From an uncultured Opitutia bacterium (GTDB lineage: Bacteria; Verrucomicrobiota; Verrucomicrobiia; Opitutales; UBA953): a DNA stretch of 7,897 nucleotides. The notes under the pieces are model-generated. The model did not search any database. It was not told the origin of the DNA and saw nothing but the letters and a program-made list of their open reading frames with translations. The translations under genes and the position numbers were made by a program. Where the stretch lies: NCBI GenBank assembly GCA_903895475.1, contig CAITUF010000296.1, forward strand, positions 1-7,897, read 5' to 3'. How positions within the stretch are numbered: position 1 is the first letter of the stretch; the number at the start of each line of letters is the position of its first letter. Of this stretch, positions 1 through 6,466 are shown one piece after another.

Positions 1-321
1 CAAGCCGCCTTCGTTCTATCATTCTTATTCCTGCTAATCTCGGGCGCGGCGGACGCCGTGAATGTCATCATCCGCCAAACCATCCTGCAAACGACCGTCC
101 CGCCTGAAATGATGGGCCGGGTCTCCGCGGTGACGGCCGTCTTTATCGGGTGCTCCAATGAACTGGGGATGGCCGAATCGGGCCTCGCCGCCCGACTCCT
201 GGGGACCGTCAATTCAGTGGTCTTTGGGGGCTTGGCGACCTTTGGGGTGATGGGCCTCACCCACTGGCGATTCCCAGAACTCTGGCACCTGCGGAAAGTC
301 GGCCAAGAACCGACGAAGTAA
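1..321 (+). CDS. MFS exporter, C-terminal fragment (5' end outside window)
   Basis: Reading frame 1 is open from the first base to a TAA stop at 319-321, giving 106 residues of a protein whose start is missing. What remains is hydrophobic and fits the last three membrane helices of a major facilitator superfamily transporter: about residues 2-24, 40-68 (interrupted by the polar SNELGMAESG stretch), and 73-92. The end is a short charged cytoplasmic tail. The segments ISGAADAVNVIIRQT and PPEMMGRVSAV, together with the SNELG..ESG motif, are typical of the EntS-like or MFS_3 exporter group, whose members usually have about 400 residues and 12 helices. Its substrate cannot be read from this fragment. 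A GTG at 58 could be taken for a start, but the upstream in-frame residues continue the helix, so the gene begins outside the window. The next gene starts 51 bases downstream. No terminator is visible between them, so co-transcription is possible but unproven. Confidence 0.85.
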   Translation, partial: QAAFVLSFLFLLISGAADAVNVIIRQTILQTTVPPEMMGRVSAVTAVFIGCSNELGMAESGLAARLLGTVNSVVFGGLATFGVMGLTHWRFPELWHLRKVGQEPTK

Positions 322-372
322 GGCACTTGGGCTTGTCACCCTTGGGGGCTCTGCTTCATTGACCAGACCCCG

Positions 373-1320
373 ATGCGCTCCCTCCGTACCCTCCTGCCCT
401 GCCTGCTGGCCGGGCTGGCCTCCGTGGCCTCCGCCCAAACTGCTGCTCCCAAGGCGCCTACCGCCTCCGAAACCAAGAAAGACTGGGACAGCCAGTACGT
501 CCTCGGGCCAGATTCCCAGGAGAAGGCCAACGTCGCCAAAGGGAAAGTCACGACGTACATCCTGGAGGATTCCAAGACGTTCCCAGGCTTCTCCCGCAGG
601 TGGCACCTCTACGTACCCGCCAAGTATGACGGAAAATCCGAGCTCGCGCTCATGGTTTTCCAGGACGGCAGTGGCTATGTGAACACGAAGGGTAACTGGC
701 GCGTGCCGGTGGTCTTCGATAACTTGATTGCCGAAGGTAAGATGCCCCTCACGGCCGCCTTGTTCATCGACCCCGGCTTCGCCCCCGACAAGAATAACCC
801 CACCGGCAAGGGCAAGGATGGTAAGCCGCTCGGCAAGGCCAACCGCGCCTTCGAATATGACAGCGTCACCGACAAGTATGTCACGTTCCTGCTCGAGGAG
901 ATGATCCCTCTAGCCGAATCCAAAGGCGTCAAAATCTCTAAAGACGCTAAGCGCCGTGCCATCGCGGGCGCTTCTTCCGGCGGTATCTGCGCCTTCAACG
1001 CCGCCTGGCAGCGTCCGGATGCCTTCAGCAAAGTCTTCACGACTATCGGCAGCTTCACCAATATCCGCGGCGGCAACAAGTTTCCGGAGATGGTCCTCGC
1101 CGAACCGAAGAAGGATATCCGCGTCTACTCCCAAGACGGCACCCATGACCTGAACAACCAATACGGCTCCTGGCCTGAAGCGAATCAGAAGATGGCCGAC
1201 GCCTGGAAGGCCAAGGGGTACGATTATCAATTCGTGATGGGCGAAGGCACGCACAACCCGCGTCACGGCGCCATGCTGATGCCCGAAGCCCTCAAGTGGC
1301 TCTGGCGCGATGTCCGCTAA
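373..1320 (+). CDS. Secreted alpha/beta-hydrolase esterase (esterase D / enterochelin-esterase-like family)
   Basis: A 315-residue exported serine esterase. Residues 1-21 form a signal peptide: Arg at 2 and 5, a Leu/Ala-rich core, and an ASA end before Gln22. The mature enzyme fits the esterase family PF00756 in an alpha/beta-hydrolase fold. The nucleophile elbow is G199-A-S201-S-G203, with Ser201 as the likely nucleophile. The likely acid is Asp255 or Asp259 in the QDGTHDLNNQYGSWP segment. The likely histidine is His294 in GEGTH, with His298 in the following HG as the alternative. The C-terminal EALKWLWRD segment is typical of planctomycete and verrucomicrobial members. The family hydrolyses ester bonds, for example acetyl or feruloyl groups on polysaccharides or siderophore esters. 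The exact substrate is not visible. Its position ahead of a DUF1080 gene and a sugar importer suggests deacylation of a carbohydrate, which is inference. The ATG at 373 gives a good signal peptide but has no Shine-Dalgarno sequence. The stop overlaps the next gene by 11 bases if the first ATG of that gene is used. Confidence 0.88.
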   Translation: MRSLRTLLPCLLAGLASVASAQTAAPKAPTASETKKDWDSQYVLGPDSQEKANVAKGKVTTYILEDSKTFPGFSRRWHLYVPAKYDGKSELALMVFQDGSGYVNTKGNWRVPVVFDNLIAEGKMPLTAALFIDPGFAPDKNNPTGKGKDGKPLGKANRAFEYDSVTDKYVTFLLEEMIPLAESKGVKISKDAKRRAIAGASSGGICAFNAAWQRPDAFSKVFTTIGSFTNIRGGNKFPEMVLAEPKKDIRVYSQDGTHDLNNQYGSWPEANQKMADAWKAKGYDYQFVMGEGTHNPRHGAMLMPEALKWLWRDVR

Positions 1321-2197
1321 GCCCACTGCGATGCGACCCTTCTTTTTACTGTGTGGTTTAGCCGTGGCAGCTTTCGCCGCGGAAGAACCGGCCTTCACCC
1401 CGCTGCTCGATGAGAAATTGTCGCAATGGGAAAAGTGGCTGGGCGTTCCGCATCGCGCTTACGAGGTGCCCGGCTACACCCGTGGTGCCACCGCCAAGGA
1501 AGACCCCGTCATCGGCCTCAACCGCGACCCGCTCAACGTCTATTCGGTTAAACTCGTCGAGGGTGAACCGGTCCTGCATATTACCGGCCAAGTCTTCGGC
1601 GGCCTGACGTCTCTGAAGTCCTACGATAACTTCCACCTGCGCACGCAACAGCGCTGGGGAACAAAGAAGTGGGAGCCGCGCCTCAATGCAGTCCGCGATA
1701 ACGGTATCCTCTTCTACTGCGTTGGCGAACATGGCGCCGGCGGTAAGAACTGGATGCGCAGTCAAGAATGCCAAGTTCAAGAAGGCGACACCGGCGATTG
1801 GTGGCCCATCGCTGGAGCGATCATCGACGTGCCTGCCCGAGATGAAGGTAAGACGGTCGTCTACGACCCAAAGGCTCCCGTACGCATGATGCGGAACCGC
1901 GTCTGGCACGGCACCGATTACCAAGAGAAGCCTTCGGGCGAGTGGAATGTCGTCGAGGTCTACTCCCTCAACGGCAACGCGGTGTTCCGCCTAAACGGCC
2001 GGACCGTGAACGTCATCCTTAATTCGCGTTACCGTGAAAAGGGCTCCGACCAGGACATCCCGCTCAAGGCCGGTAAACTCCAGATTCAATCCGAAGCCGC
2101 CGAGTGCGAGTATCGTCGCCTGGAGATCCGCCCTTTGACGGCTTGGCCCAAGGAAGTAGCGGGCGACATGCCGACCATGGTCCCGCCGGCGAAGTAA
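1310..2197 (+). CDS. Secreted DUF1080 protein (3-keto-disaccharide hydrolase-like domain)
   Basis: A 295-residue exported protein with one DUF1080 domain (PF06439; concanavalin-A-like beta-sandwich) across about residues 28-275. Family marks are the opening LLDEKLSQWEKW, then NFHLRTQ, RDNGILFYCVG (129-139), SQECQVQEGDTGDWW (151-165), a WNVVEVY strand, and the late QIQSEAAECEYRRLEIRPL strand. Some characterised members cleave 3-keto-glycosides, and others may only bind carbohydrate. Catalysis here is therefore inferred. Two starts are possible: ATG 1310 overlaps the esterase by 11 bases, while ATG 1331 (codon 8) gives a more compact signal peptide beginning MRPFFLL. Both give a hydrophobic segment ending near AAFAAEEP, so export is likely either way, and neither has a clear ribosome binding site. 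It lies between the esterase and the ABC importer genes, which fits a role in releasing or holding the sugar that is taken up. No Gfo/Idh/MocA-type oxidoreductase that could form the keto-sugar is in the window. Confidence 0.82.
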   Translation: MSAKPTAMRPFFLLCGLAVAAFAAEEPAFTPLLDEKLSQWEKWLGVPHRAYEVPGYTRGATAKEDPVIGLNRDPLNVYSVKLVEGEPVLHITGQVFGGLTSLKSYDNFHLRTQQRWGTKKWEPRLNAVRDNGILFYCVGEHGAGGKNWMRSQECQVQEGDTGDWWPIAGAIIDVPARDEGKTVVYDPKAPVRMMRNRVWHGTDYQEKPSGEWNVVEVYSLNGNAVFRLNGRTVNVILNSRYREKGSDQDIPLKAGKLQIQSEAAECEYRRLEIRPLTAWPKEVAGDMPTMVPPAK

Positions 2198-2203
2198 ACC
2201 ACC

Positions 2204-3679
2204 ATGCTCCGTGCCTGCCAACTGACCAAGACCTTCGGAGGTCTGTCCGTTCTGCAGGAGGTTTCGATCGATTTTCACCCCGGCGAGGTCCATGCCCTGA
2301 TGGGCGAAAACGGTGCGGGTAAGTCGACACTGATGAAGATGCTCGCCGGGCTCTATCAACCCGACGCCGGCATCATCGAGTGGCGCGGCCAGTCGGTTCG
2401 CTTCGCCTCACCCAACGCCGCGTTGTCGCAAGGCATCGCCATGGTCCACCAAGAGCTCTTGCCGATCCCCGACCTCAACGTCGCGGAGAACCTGCTGCTC
2501 GGGATGGAGCCGGTCAACGCCTTGGGCTGGGTCGACCGCGCCGAATTGCACACGCAAGCCCGCAAGTGGCTAAAGGAACTGAACACGGACCTCGATACGA
2601 GCCTGCCCATGCGCAGCCTTTCCGTGGCCCAGATGCAGGTGGTTGAAATCGCCAAGGCCCTCGCCCGCCAAGCCGACGTCATCTTAATGGATGAACCGAC
2701 GGCCGCGCTGTCCGACCACGAGGTGTCCGCTTTGTTCAAGGCTATCACGACACTCCGCCAACGCGGGGTCGCCGTGGTCTACACGACGCATAAGATGGAT
2801 GAGGTCTTCCGTTTGGCCGACCGCATCTCTGTGCTCCGCGACGGTCAGTTGGTCTGCACCAAGGCAGCGATTGAGTTCACGCCCACATCCCTCATTGCAC
2901 ACATGGTGGGCCGGGAGCTCTCGCAGGTCTTCCCGCCCGTCACCTCGACACCCGGCGAAGTCGTCCTCGCAGTCGAGCAACTGACCTGCGCCCCGGCGTA
3001 CCGAAACATCTCGTTCACGCTGCGTCGTGGTGAAGTGCTTGGTCTCGCGGGACTCATGGGCGCTGGCCGCACCGAGGTCGTGAGCGCACTCTACGGACTT
3101 CAACCTGCCGACTCCGGTACGATTCGCCTGCACGGCAAACCCCTCGTCCTCACTTCGCCCGCTGACGGTTTAGCCGCCGGGATTGGGATGATTACCGAAG
3201 ACCGTAAGGGCTCGGGCATCATCCCTGCCATGAGCGTCCAGCACAACCTGACCCTGTCAGCGCTCCGCCAATACTGCCGCGGGGCCGTCATCGATACCTC
3301 CGCCGAAAAGGCCGTGACCCAACAGGCGACGGCGGACTTTGCGATCAAGGCCAGCGGGCCAACGCAGGTGATCAATGAACTCAGTGGCGGTAATCAACAA
3401 AAGGTCCTCCTCGCCCGTGCCTTGCTGGCCACGCCCGAAGTCCTGATTCTCGACGAACCCACCCGCGGAATCGATATCGGCGCGAAGGCCGAAATCTACG
3501 CCCTCATCGGACGGCTCTCCGCCCAAGGCACGGCCGTGCTCCTGGTCTCCTCCGAGCTCCCCGAAATCCTTTCCCTCACTCACCGTATCCTTGTCCTCCG
3601 CCAAGGGGAACACTCCGCTGAACTCGACCCACGTCAGACTAACCAGGAGGAAATCCTCCGCCACGCCATGCCCCAATGA
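2204..3679 (+). CDS. Sugar ABC transporter ATPase, two nucleotide-binding domains (RbsA/MglA-like)
   Basis: A 491-residue cytoplasmic ATPase that powers import through the permease encoded next. It has the duplicated layout of the RbsA/MglA/XylG family (about 500 residues). Domain 1 has Walker A G34-ENGAGKS-T42, a signature reading LSVAQ (139-143) instead of LSGGQ, and Walker B ILMDEP with Asp163 and Glu164. Domain 2 has the degenerate P-loop GLMGAGRT (283-290), in which the usual GKS/T lysine is replaced by Arg289, a canonical LSGGNQQK signature (393-400), and Walker B LILDEPTRGID with Asp417 and Glu418. This asymmetry is normal in the family, in which one composite site is thought to be catalytic. 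The start follows the previous stop by 6 bases and lacks a clear Shine-Dalgarno sequence. The stop overlaps the permease start as ATGA, which suggests translational coupling. The family imports monosaccharides or related polyols. ATPase sequence does not tell which one. Confidence 0.95.
   Translation: MLRACQLTKTFGGLSVLQEVSIDFHPGEVHALMGENGAGKSTLMKMLAGLYQPDAGIIEWRGQSVRFASPNAALSQGIAMVHQELLPIPDLNVAENLLLGMEPVNALGWVDRAELHTQARKWLKELNTDLDTSLPMRSLSVAQMQVVEIAKALARQADVILMDEPTAALSDHEVSALFKAITTLRQRGVAVVYTTHKMDEVFRLADRISVLRDGQLVCTKAAIEFTPTSLIAHMVGRELSQVFPPVTSTPGEVVLAVEQLTCAPAYRNISFTLRRGEVLGLAGLMGAGRTEVVSALYGLQPADSGTIRLHGKPLVLTSPADGLAAGIGMITEDRKGSGIIPAMSVQHNLTLSALRQYCRGAVIDTSAEKAVTQQATADFAIKASGPTQVINELSGGNQQKVLLARALLATPEVLILDEPTRGIDIGAKAEIYALIGRLSAQGTAVLLVSSELPEILSLTHRILVLRQGEHSAELDPRQTNQEEILRHAMPQ
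3646..3659 (+). repeat. Small inverted repeat holding a Shine-Dalgarno-like core
   Basis: GGAGG (3646-3650) and CCTCC (3655-3659) can pair as a 5-bp stem with an AAAT loop inside the last codons of the ATPase gene, ending 16 bases before the permease ATG. The AGGAGG core is the best Shine-Dalgarno match near any start in the window, but it lies 25 bases from that ATG. A regulatory role is possible but weakly supported, because short stems like this also arise by chance. Confidence 0.25.
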
Positions 3680-4626
3680 ACGCTGCCCGCACCCTCCACC
3701 TCGATCGCAATTTCCTAAACCGCTACGGCATCTTGATTGCGCTCGTTGCCCTCGCCGGCGTGCTCTCCGTGACGACCGATAGTTTCGCCACGGCATCGAA
3801 CCTCACCAACGTCGCCCGCCAAGTCTCCATTAACGGCATCCTCGCCGTCGGCGTGACCTTTGTCCTCCTGACTGGCGGCGTGGACCTTTCTCTCGGCTCC
3901 GTCGTCGCACTCAGCGGTGTAGTCTGCGCCCTCTACGCCCATCCAGGCGAATACCCACTCGCCGTGCCCCTCTCGATGGGCCTAATCACGGGAGCCCTCT
4001 GCGGTCTGCTTAACGGAGTGCTCGTGACCCGCGGAGGTATTGCACCGTTCATTGTGACGTTGGGTATGATGACGATGGCCCGTGGATTGGCGTTGATCTT
4101 CAGCGGTGGCAAACCGGTCGCAGATATGACACCGGCTTTAACCAACCTCGCTGGTGACTGGGGGCCTCTGCCGATTCCAGTCCTCTGCTTCGCCTTCGTC
4201 GCTCTCCTCGCTTGGCTCTTCCTCGGACGATTCCGTCTCGGGCGTCACCTCTATGCGGTGGGCGGCAACGAGCAGGCCGCCCGTGCAGCCGGCGTCTCGG
4301 TCACCAAGGTCAAACTCTTCGCCTATGGTATCTGTGGTCTGCTCACGGGCTTAGCCGGGGTCGTCCTCGCTGCTCGGATCACCACCGGACAGCCCAACGC
4401 CGGCCAAGCCTACGAACTCGACGCCATCGCCGCGGTGGTCATCGGCGGCACCAGCCTATCTGGCGGGGTCGGTAGCATCCGAGGTACCATTCTCGGCGTT
4501 CTTCTCATCGGCATCATTAACAACGGCTTGGACCTGCAAGGGGTCTCTTCTTACTACCAGGCCGTGATTAAGGGGCTCATCATCGTGGGTGCGGTTTGGC
4601 TCGACCGCCGTCAGTCCCGTTCGTAA
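3676..4626 (+). CDS. Sugar ABC transporter permease (RbsC-like, BPD_transp_2 family)
   Basis: A 316-residue inner-membrane permease close in length and motifs to E. coli RbsC (PF02653). After a short cytoplasmic N-terminus there is a run of hydrophobic helices, beginning at about residues 18-34 and 52-66, with the family motif GGVDLSLGS at 67-75. The cytoplasmic loop GGNEQAARAAGVSVTKVK (196-213) is where this family contacts the ATPase. The region YELDAIAAVVIGGTSLSGG (246-264) is a family hallmark, as is the late NNGLDLQGVSSYYQ segment (282-295). Two copies are expected to form the channel. The ATG at 3676 overlaps the ATPase stop (ATGA). An AGGAGG at 3645-3650 is too far upstream to be its own ribosome binding site, so coupling to the ATPase is the likely way of initiation. 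The binding-protein gene follows after 9 bases, keeping the A-C-B order seen in ribose operons. Confidence 0.95.
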   Translation: MNAARTLHLDRNFLNRYGILIALVALAGVLSVTTDSFATASNLTNVARQVSINGILAVGVTFVLLTGGVDLSLGSVVALSGVVCALYAHPGEYPLAVPLSMGLITGALCGLLNGVLVTRGGIAPFIVTLGMMTMARGLALIFSGGKPVADMTPALTNLAGDWGPLPIPVLCFAFVALLAWLFLGRFRLGRHLYAVGGNEQAARAAGVSVTKVKLFAYGICGLLTGLAGVVLAARITTGQPNAGQAYELDAIAAVVIGGTSLSGGVGSIRGTILGVLLIGIINNGLDLQGVSSYYQAVIKGLIIVGAVWLDRRQSRS

Positions 4627-4635
4627 TCCATAGGC

Positions 4636-5586
4636 ATGCGCCCTACCCCCCGCCTGGCCATCGGCTCGATGCTGGCCGCCCTGACTATCTTTAGCCTCTT
4701 CCTGCCTGGCTGCAAAAAGCCAGCCGAACGTAAGGAAGGCGAAATCCTCATTGGCTTCTCCTCGCGCGACCTTTCCGCGGAATACACCGCGAAACTTTCT
4801 GAAGCCATCGTCGAATACGCTAAGACCAAGCCTGGCGTGAAACTCGTCATGGTCGACGCCCAGTCCGACGTCCAGAAGCAGTTCAGCCAAGTCGAGAACT
4901 TCGTCGCCCAAAAGGTAGACGCCATCATCTTGAACCCTTGCGAGCTCGAGGCTAGCACCCCGGCCGTCGATTACGTCAAGGCCGCCAAAATCCCGCTCGT
5001 CCTCGTCAATCAGGTCACCAAGTCGGCGGGCGATAGCTATATCGGATCGAACGACTTCGAAGCCGGTCGCATCGCCATGGAAGCCATCGCGAAGAAACTG
5101 AACGGCCAAGGCGGCGTCCTGATGATCCACGGCATCATGGGAACGTCGGCCCAACTGCAACGCGAAGCCGGCGCTCGCGAGGTTTTCGCTAAATACCCTG
5201 GCCTCAAACTCATCGACCAACAGACCGCCTCGTGGGATCGGGCTAAGGCCATGGCCTTGACCGAGAATTGGATCCAAGCCCACAAAGGGAAATTCCAAGC
5301 GGTCTTTGCGCATAATGACGAAATGGCCATGGGCGCCCTGCTCGCCCTCGAGCGCGCCGGCATCAAGAAGGACGTCACTGTCATTGGCATCGATGCCATC
5401 GCCCAAGCGCTGACCGCTGTGAAAGAAGGTCGCCTCGACGCGACCGTCTTCCAGGATGCGGTTGGCCAAGGCCGCGGCTCCGTCGACGCCGCCTTGCTCC
5501 TGGCGCGCAAGCAGCCTTGCCCCAAGGAAAACCTCATCCCTTTCCAACTCGTGACCCTCGAGAACCTTTCCTCTTTCCTCAAATAA
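4636..5586 (+). CDS. Sugar-binding lipoprotein of the ABC importer (Peripla_BP_4 family, RbsB-like)
   Basis: A 316-residue receptor that should bind the transported sugar and deliver it to the permease. The N-terminus is a lipoprotein signal: Arg2 and Arg6, a hydrophobic core, and the lipobox LPGC with the lipidated residue at Cys26. It is therefore anchored to a membrane rather than free. The later Met12 would drop the positive charges, so the ATG at 4636 is preferred. The body fits a type I periplasmic binding fold. By hand alignment to E. coli RbsB, several ligand-contacting positions are kept: Asn227 (NDEMAMGAL), Asp253 (GID) and Gln273 (ATVFQ). An aromatic is also kept at Trp200. The positions matching RbsB Asp89, Arg90 and Arg141 read Asn125, Gln126 and Leu174. 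The protein probably recognises something other than ribose, such as another sugar, a modified sugar or a cyclitol. The permease ends 9 bases upstream and the NIPSNAP gene begins 1 base downstream. Confidence 0.92.
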   Translation: MRPTPRLAIGSMLAALTIFSLFLPGCKKPAERKEGEILIGFSSRDLSAEYTAKLSEAIVEYAKTKPGVKLVMVDAQSDVQKQFSQVENFVAQKVDAIILNPCELEASTPAVDYVKAAKIPLVLVNQVTKSAGDSYIGSNDFEAGRIAMEAIAKKLNGQGGVLMIHGIMGTSAQLQREAGAREVFAKYPGLKLIDQQTASWDRAKAMALTENWIQAHKGKFQAVFAHNDEMAMGALLALERAGIKKDVTVIGIDAIAQALTAVKEGRLDATVFQDAVGQGRGSVDAALLLARKQPCPKENLIPFQLVTLENLSSFLK

Positions 5587-5587
5587 T

Positions 5588-6364
5588 ATGAAAACCCTGC
5601 TCTCCCTCCTCACCTTCGGGCTGTTTGCGACCGCCGCCGTCGCCGCCGAAGCCGACACGCGTCTCTTTGAGATGCGCGTCTACTACGCCGCCGAAGGTAA
5701 GCTCGACGGCCTCAACGCCCGCTTCCGCGACCACACCCTGAAGCTCTTCGCCAAGCATGGCATGACGAGCCTCGGTTATTTCGTTCCGACGAAGAACACC
5801 GAGAACAAGCTGGTCTACTTCCTCGCCTACCCCGACCGCGCCGCCCGCGATGCTTCCTGGAAGGCCTTCCAGGCCGACCCCGATTGGAAGGCGGCCGCCA
5901 AGGCCTCCGAAGTGAACGGTAAGCTGATCACCAAGATCGAGTCCGCCTTCCTCACTGCGACCGACTACTCCGCCCTCGCCCAAGTCAAGGCCTACGGCCA
6001 AGGCGCCTTCGAACTCCGCACCTACACGACCGAAGCCGGCCGTCTGCCCGACCTCAACGCCCGTTTCAGCGGCCATACCGTTAAGCTCTTCGAGAAGCAT
6101 GGCATGACGAACGTCAGCTACTGGAACCTCGCTGCCGACCAAAAAGGCGCCAAGTCCCCACTCGTGGCCGGAAATACCCTCATCTACCTCCTGGCCCACA
6201 AGTCCGAGGCCGCCGCCAAGGCGAGCTTCGACGCCTTCCGCGCCGACCCGGCTTGGGTCGCCGCTAAGGAAGCCTCGGAAAAGAAGGCCGGGGGCTCGCT
6301 GACCATCAAGGATGGCGTGAAGTCCGAGTTCCTGGTCCCGACGGATTATTCTCCAGTAAAGTAG
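5588..6364 (+). CDS. Secreted protein with two NIPSNAP domains
   Basis: A 258-residue protein with a signal peptide (Lys2, a Leu/Phe/Ala core, cleavage after Ala19 or Ala20) followed by two copies of the NIPSNAP domain (PF07978), a dimeric alpha/beta-barrel fold of about 100 residues. Copy 1 spans about 26-130 and begins LFEMRVYYAAEGKLDGLNARF. Copy 2 spans about 141-255 and begins FELRTYTTEAGRLPDLNARF. Each copy continues with an HT.KLF.KHGMT helix, and each ends near a T-D-Y-S sequence. One chain with two copies could fold as an internal pseudo-dimer. The biochemical role of bacterial NIPSNAP proteins is poorly known, and no catalytic residues can be assigned. The start lies 1 base after the binding-protein stop and the terminator follows 20 bases after its own stop, so it is the last gene of the operon. 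That placement suggests a link to the same substrate, which is inference. Confidence 0.88.
   Translation: MKTLLSLLTFGLFATAAVAAEADTRLFEMRVYYAAEGKLDGLNARFRDHTLKLFAKHGMTSLGYFVPTKNTENKLVYFLAYPDRAARDASWKAFQADPDWKAAAKASEVNGKLITKIESAFLTATDYSALAQVKAYGQGAFELRTYTTEAGRLPDLNARFSGHTVKLFEKHGMTNVSYWNLAADQKGAKSPLVAGNTLIYLLAHKSEAAAKASFDAFRADPAWVAAKEASEKKAGGSLTIKDGVKSEFLVPTDYSPVK
5711..5770 (+). repeat. Internal direct repeat, copy 1 (NIPSNAP helix region)
   Basis: A 60-base stretch within the NIPSNAP gene that matches 6053-6112 at 51 of 60 positions by hand count. It is in the same frame, offset by 342 bases (114 codons), and encodes the LNARF...HT.KLF.KHGMT segment of domain 1. Confidence 0.8.
6053..6112 (+). 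repeat. Internal direct repeat, copy 2 (NIPSNAP helix region)
   Basis: The second copy of the 60-base in-frame repeat, encoding the matching segment of NIPSNAP domain 2. The encoded 20-residue segments agree at 15 positions. The rest of the two domains is more diverged. Confidence 0.8.
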
Positions 6365-6383
6365 TTCTACTGCTGGCTCTGGC

Positions 6384-6413
6384 AAAACCCCTCATATGAG
6401 GGGTTTTTTGTTT
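6384..6413 (+). terminator. Rho-independent terminator after the transport operon
   Basis: CCCCTC (6388-6393) pairs with GAGGGG (6398-6403) around an ATAT loop, and the stem can be extended by four A-T pairs. A run of six T, a G and three more T follows (6404-6413). Positions 6384-6407 form a perfect 24-base palindrome. It sits 20 bases after the NIPSNAP stop and separates the six-gene unit from the cytochrome gene. The reverse strand has only a four-T tail, so it should act mainly on + strand transcripts. Confidence 0.93.
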
Positions 6414-6466
6414 CGGAGGATTGCAGGGAACACCCGAGCTCCTAGGTTTGTCTCACCCCTAGTCCC

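Noticed and set aside
333..360. Possible promoter before the esterase, TTGTCA then TTCATT
   Set aside because: The -10 match is weak and transcription would begin only a few bases before the ATG. The operon promoter may lie inside or upstream of the MFS gene.
2204..5586. Naming the transporter genes rbsA, rbsC and rbsB
   Set aside because: Family and gene order fit, but the receptor's ribose-contacting residues are partly replaced and no rbsK or rbsD is present, so the specific names would overstate the evidence.
4456..5658. A 400-codon open frame on the - strand across the permease end and the binding-protein gene
   Set aside because: It runs antisense to two clearly recognisable genes, shows no domain pattern, and is rich in residues expected from reading GC-rich codons backwards.
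5579..6385. A 268-codon open frame on the - strand opposite the NIPSNAP gene
   Set aside because: The + strand frame has a signal peptide and two matching domains. The antisense product is low-complexity Gly/Val/Glu and overlaps the terminator stem.
6421..6448. Possible promoter for the cytochrome gene, TTGCAG then TAGGTT with a 16-base spacer
   Set aside because: The -10 element matches the consensus at only three positions and its position gives a very short leader, so it is not separable from chance.
6441..6462. CCTAGG and a nearby CCTAG as an operator-like inverted repeat before the cytochrome gene
   Set aside because: The arms are only five bases long and unevenly spaced, and nothing else supports a protein binding site.
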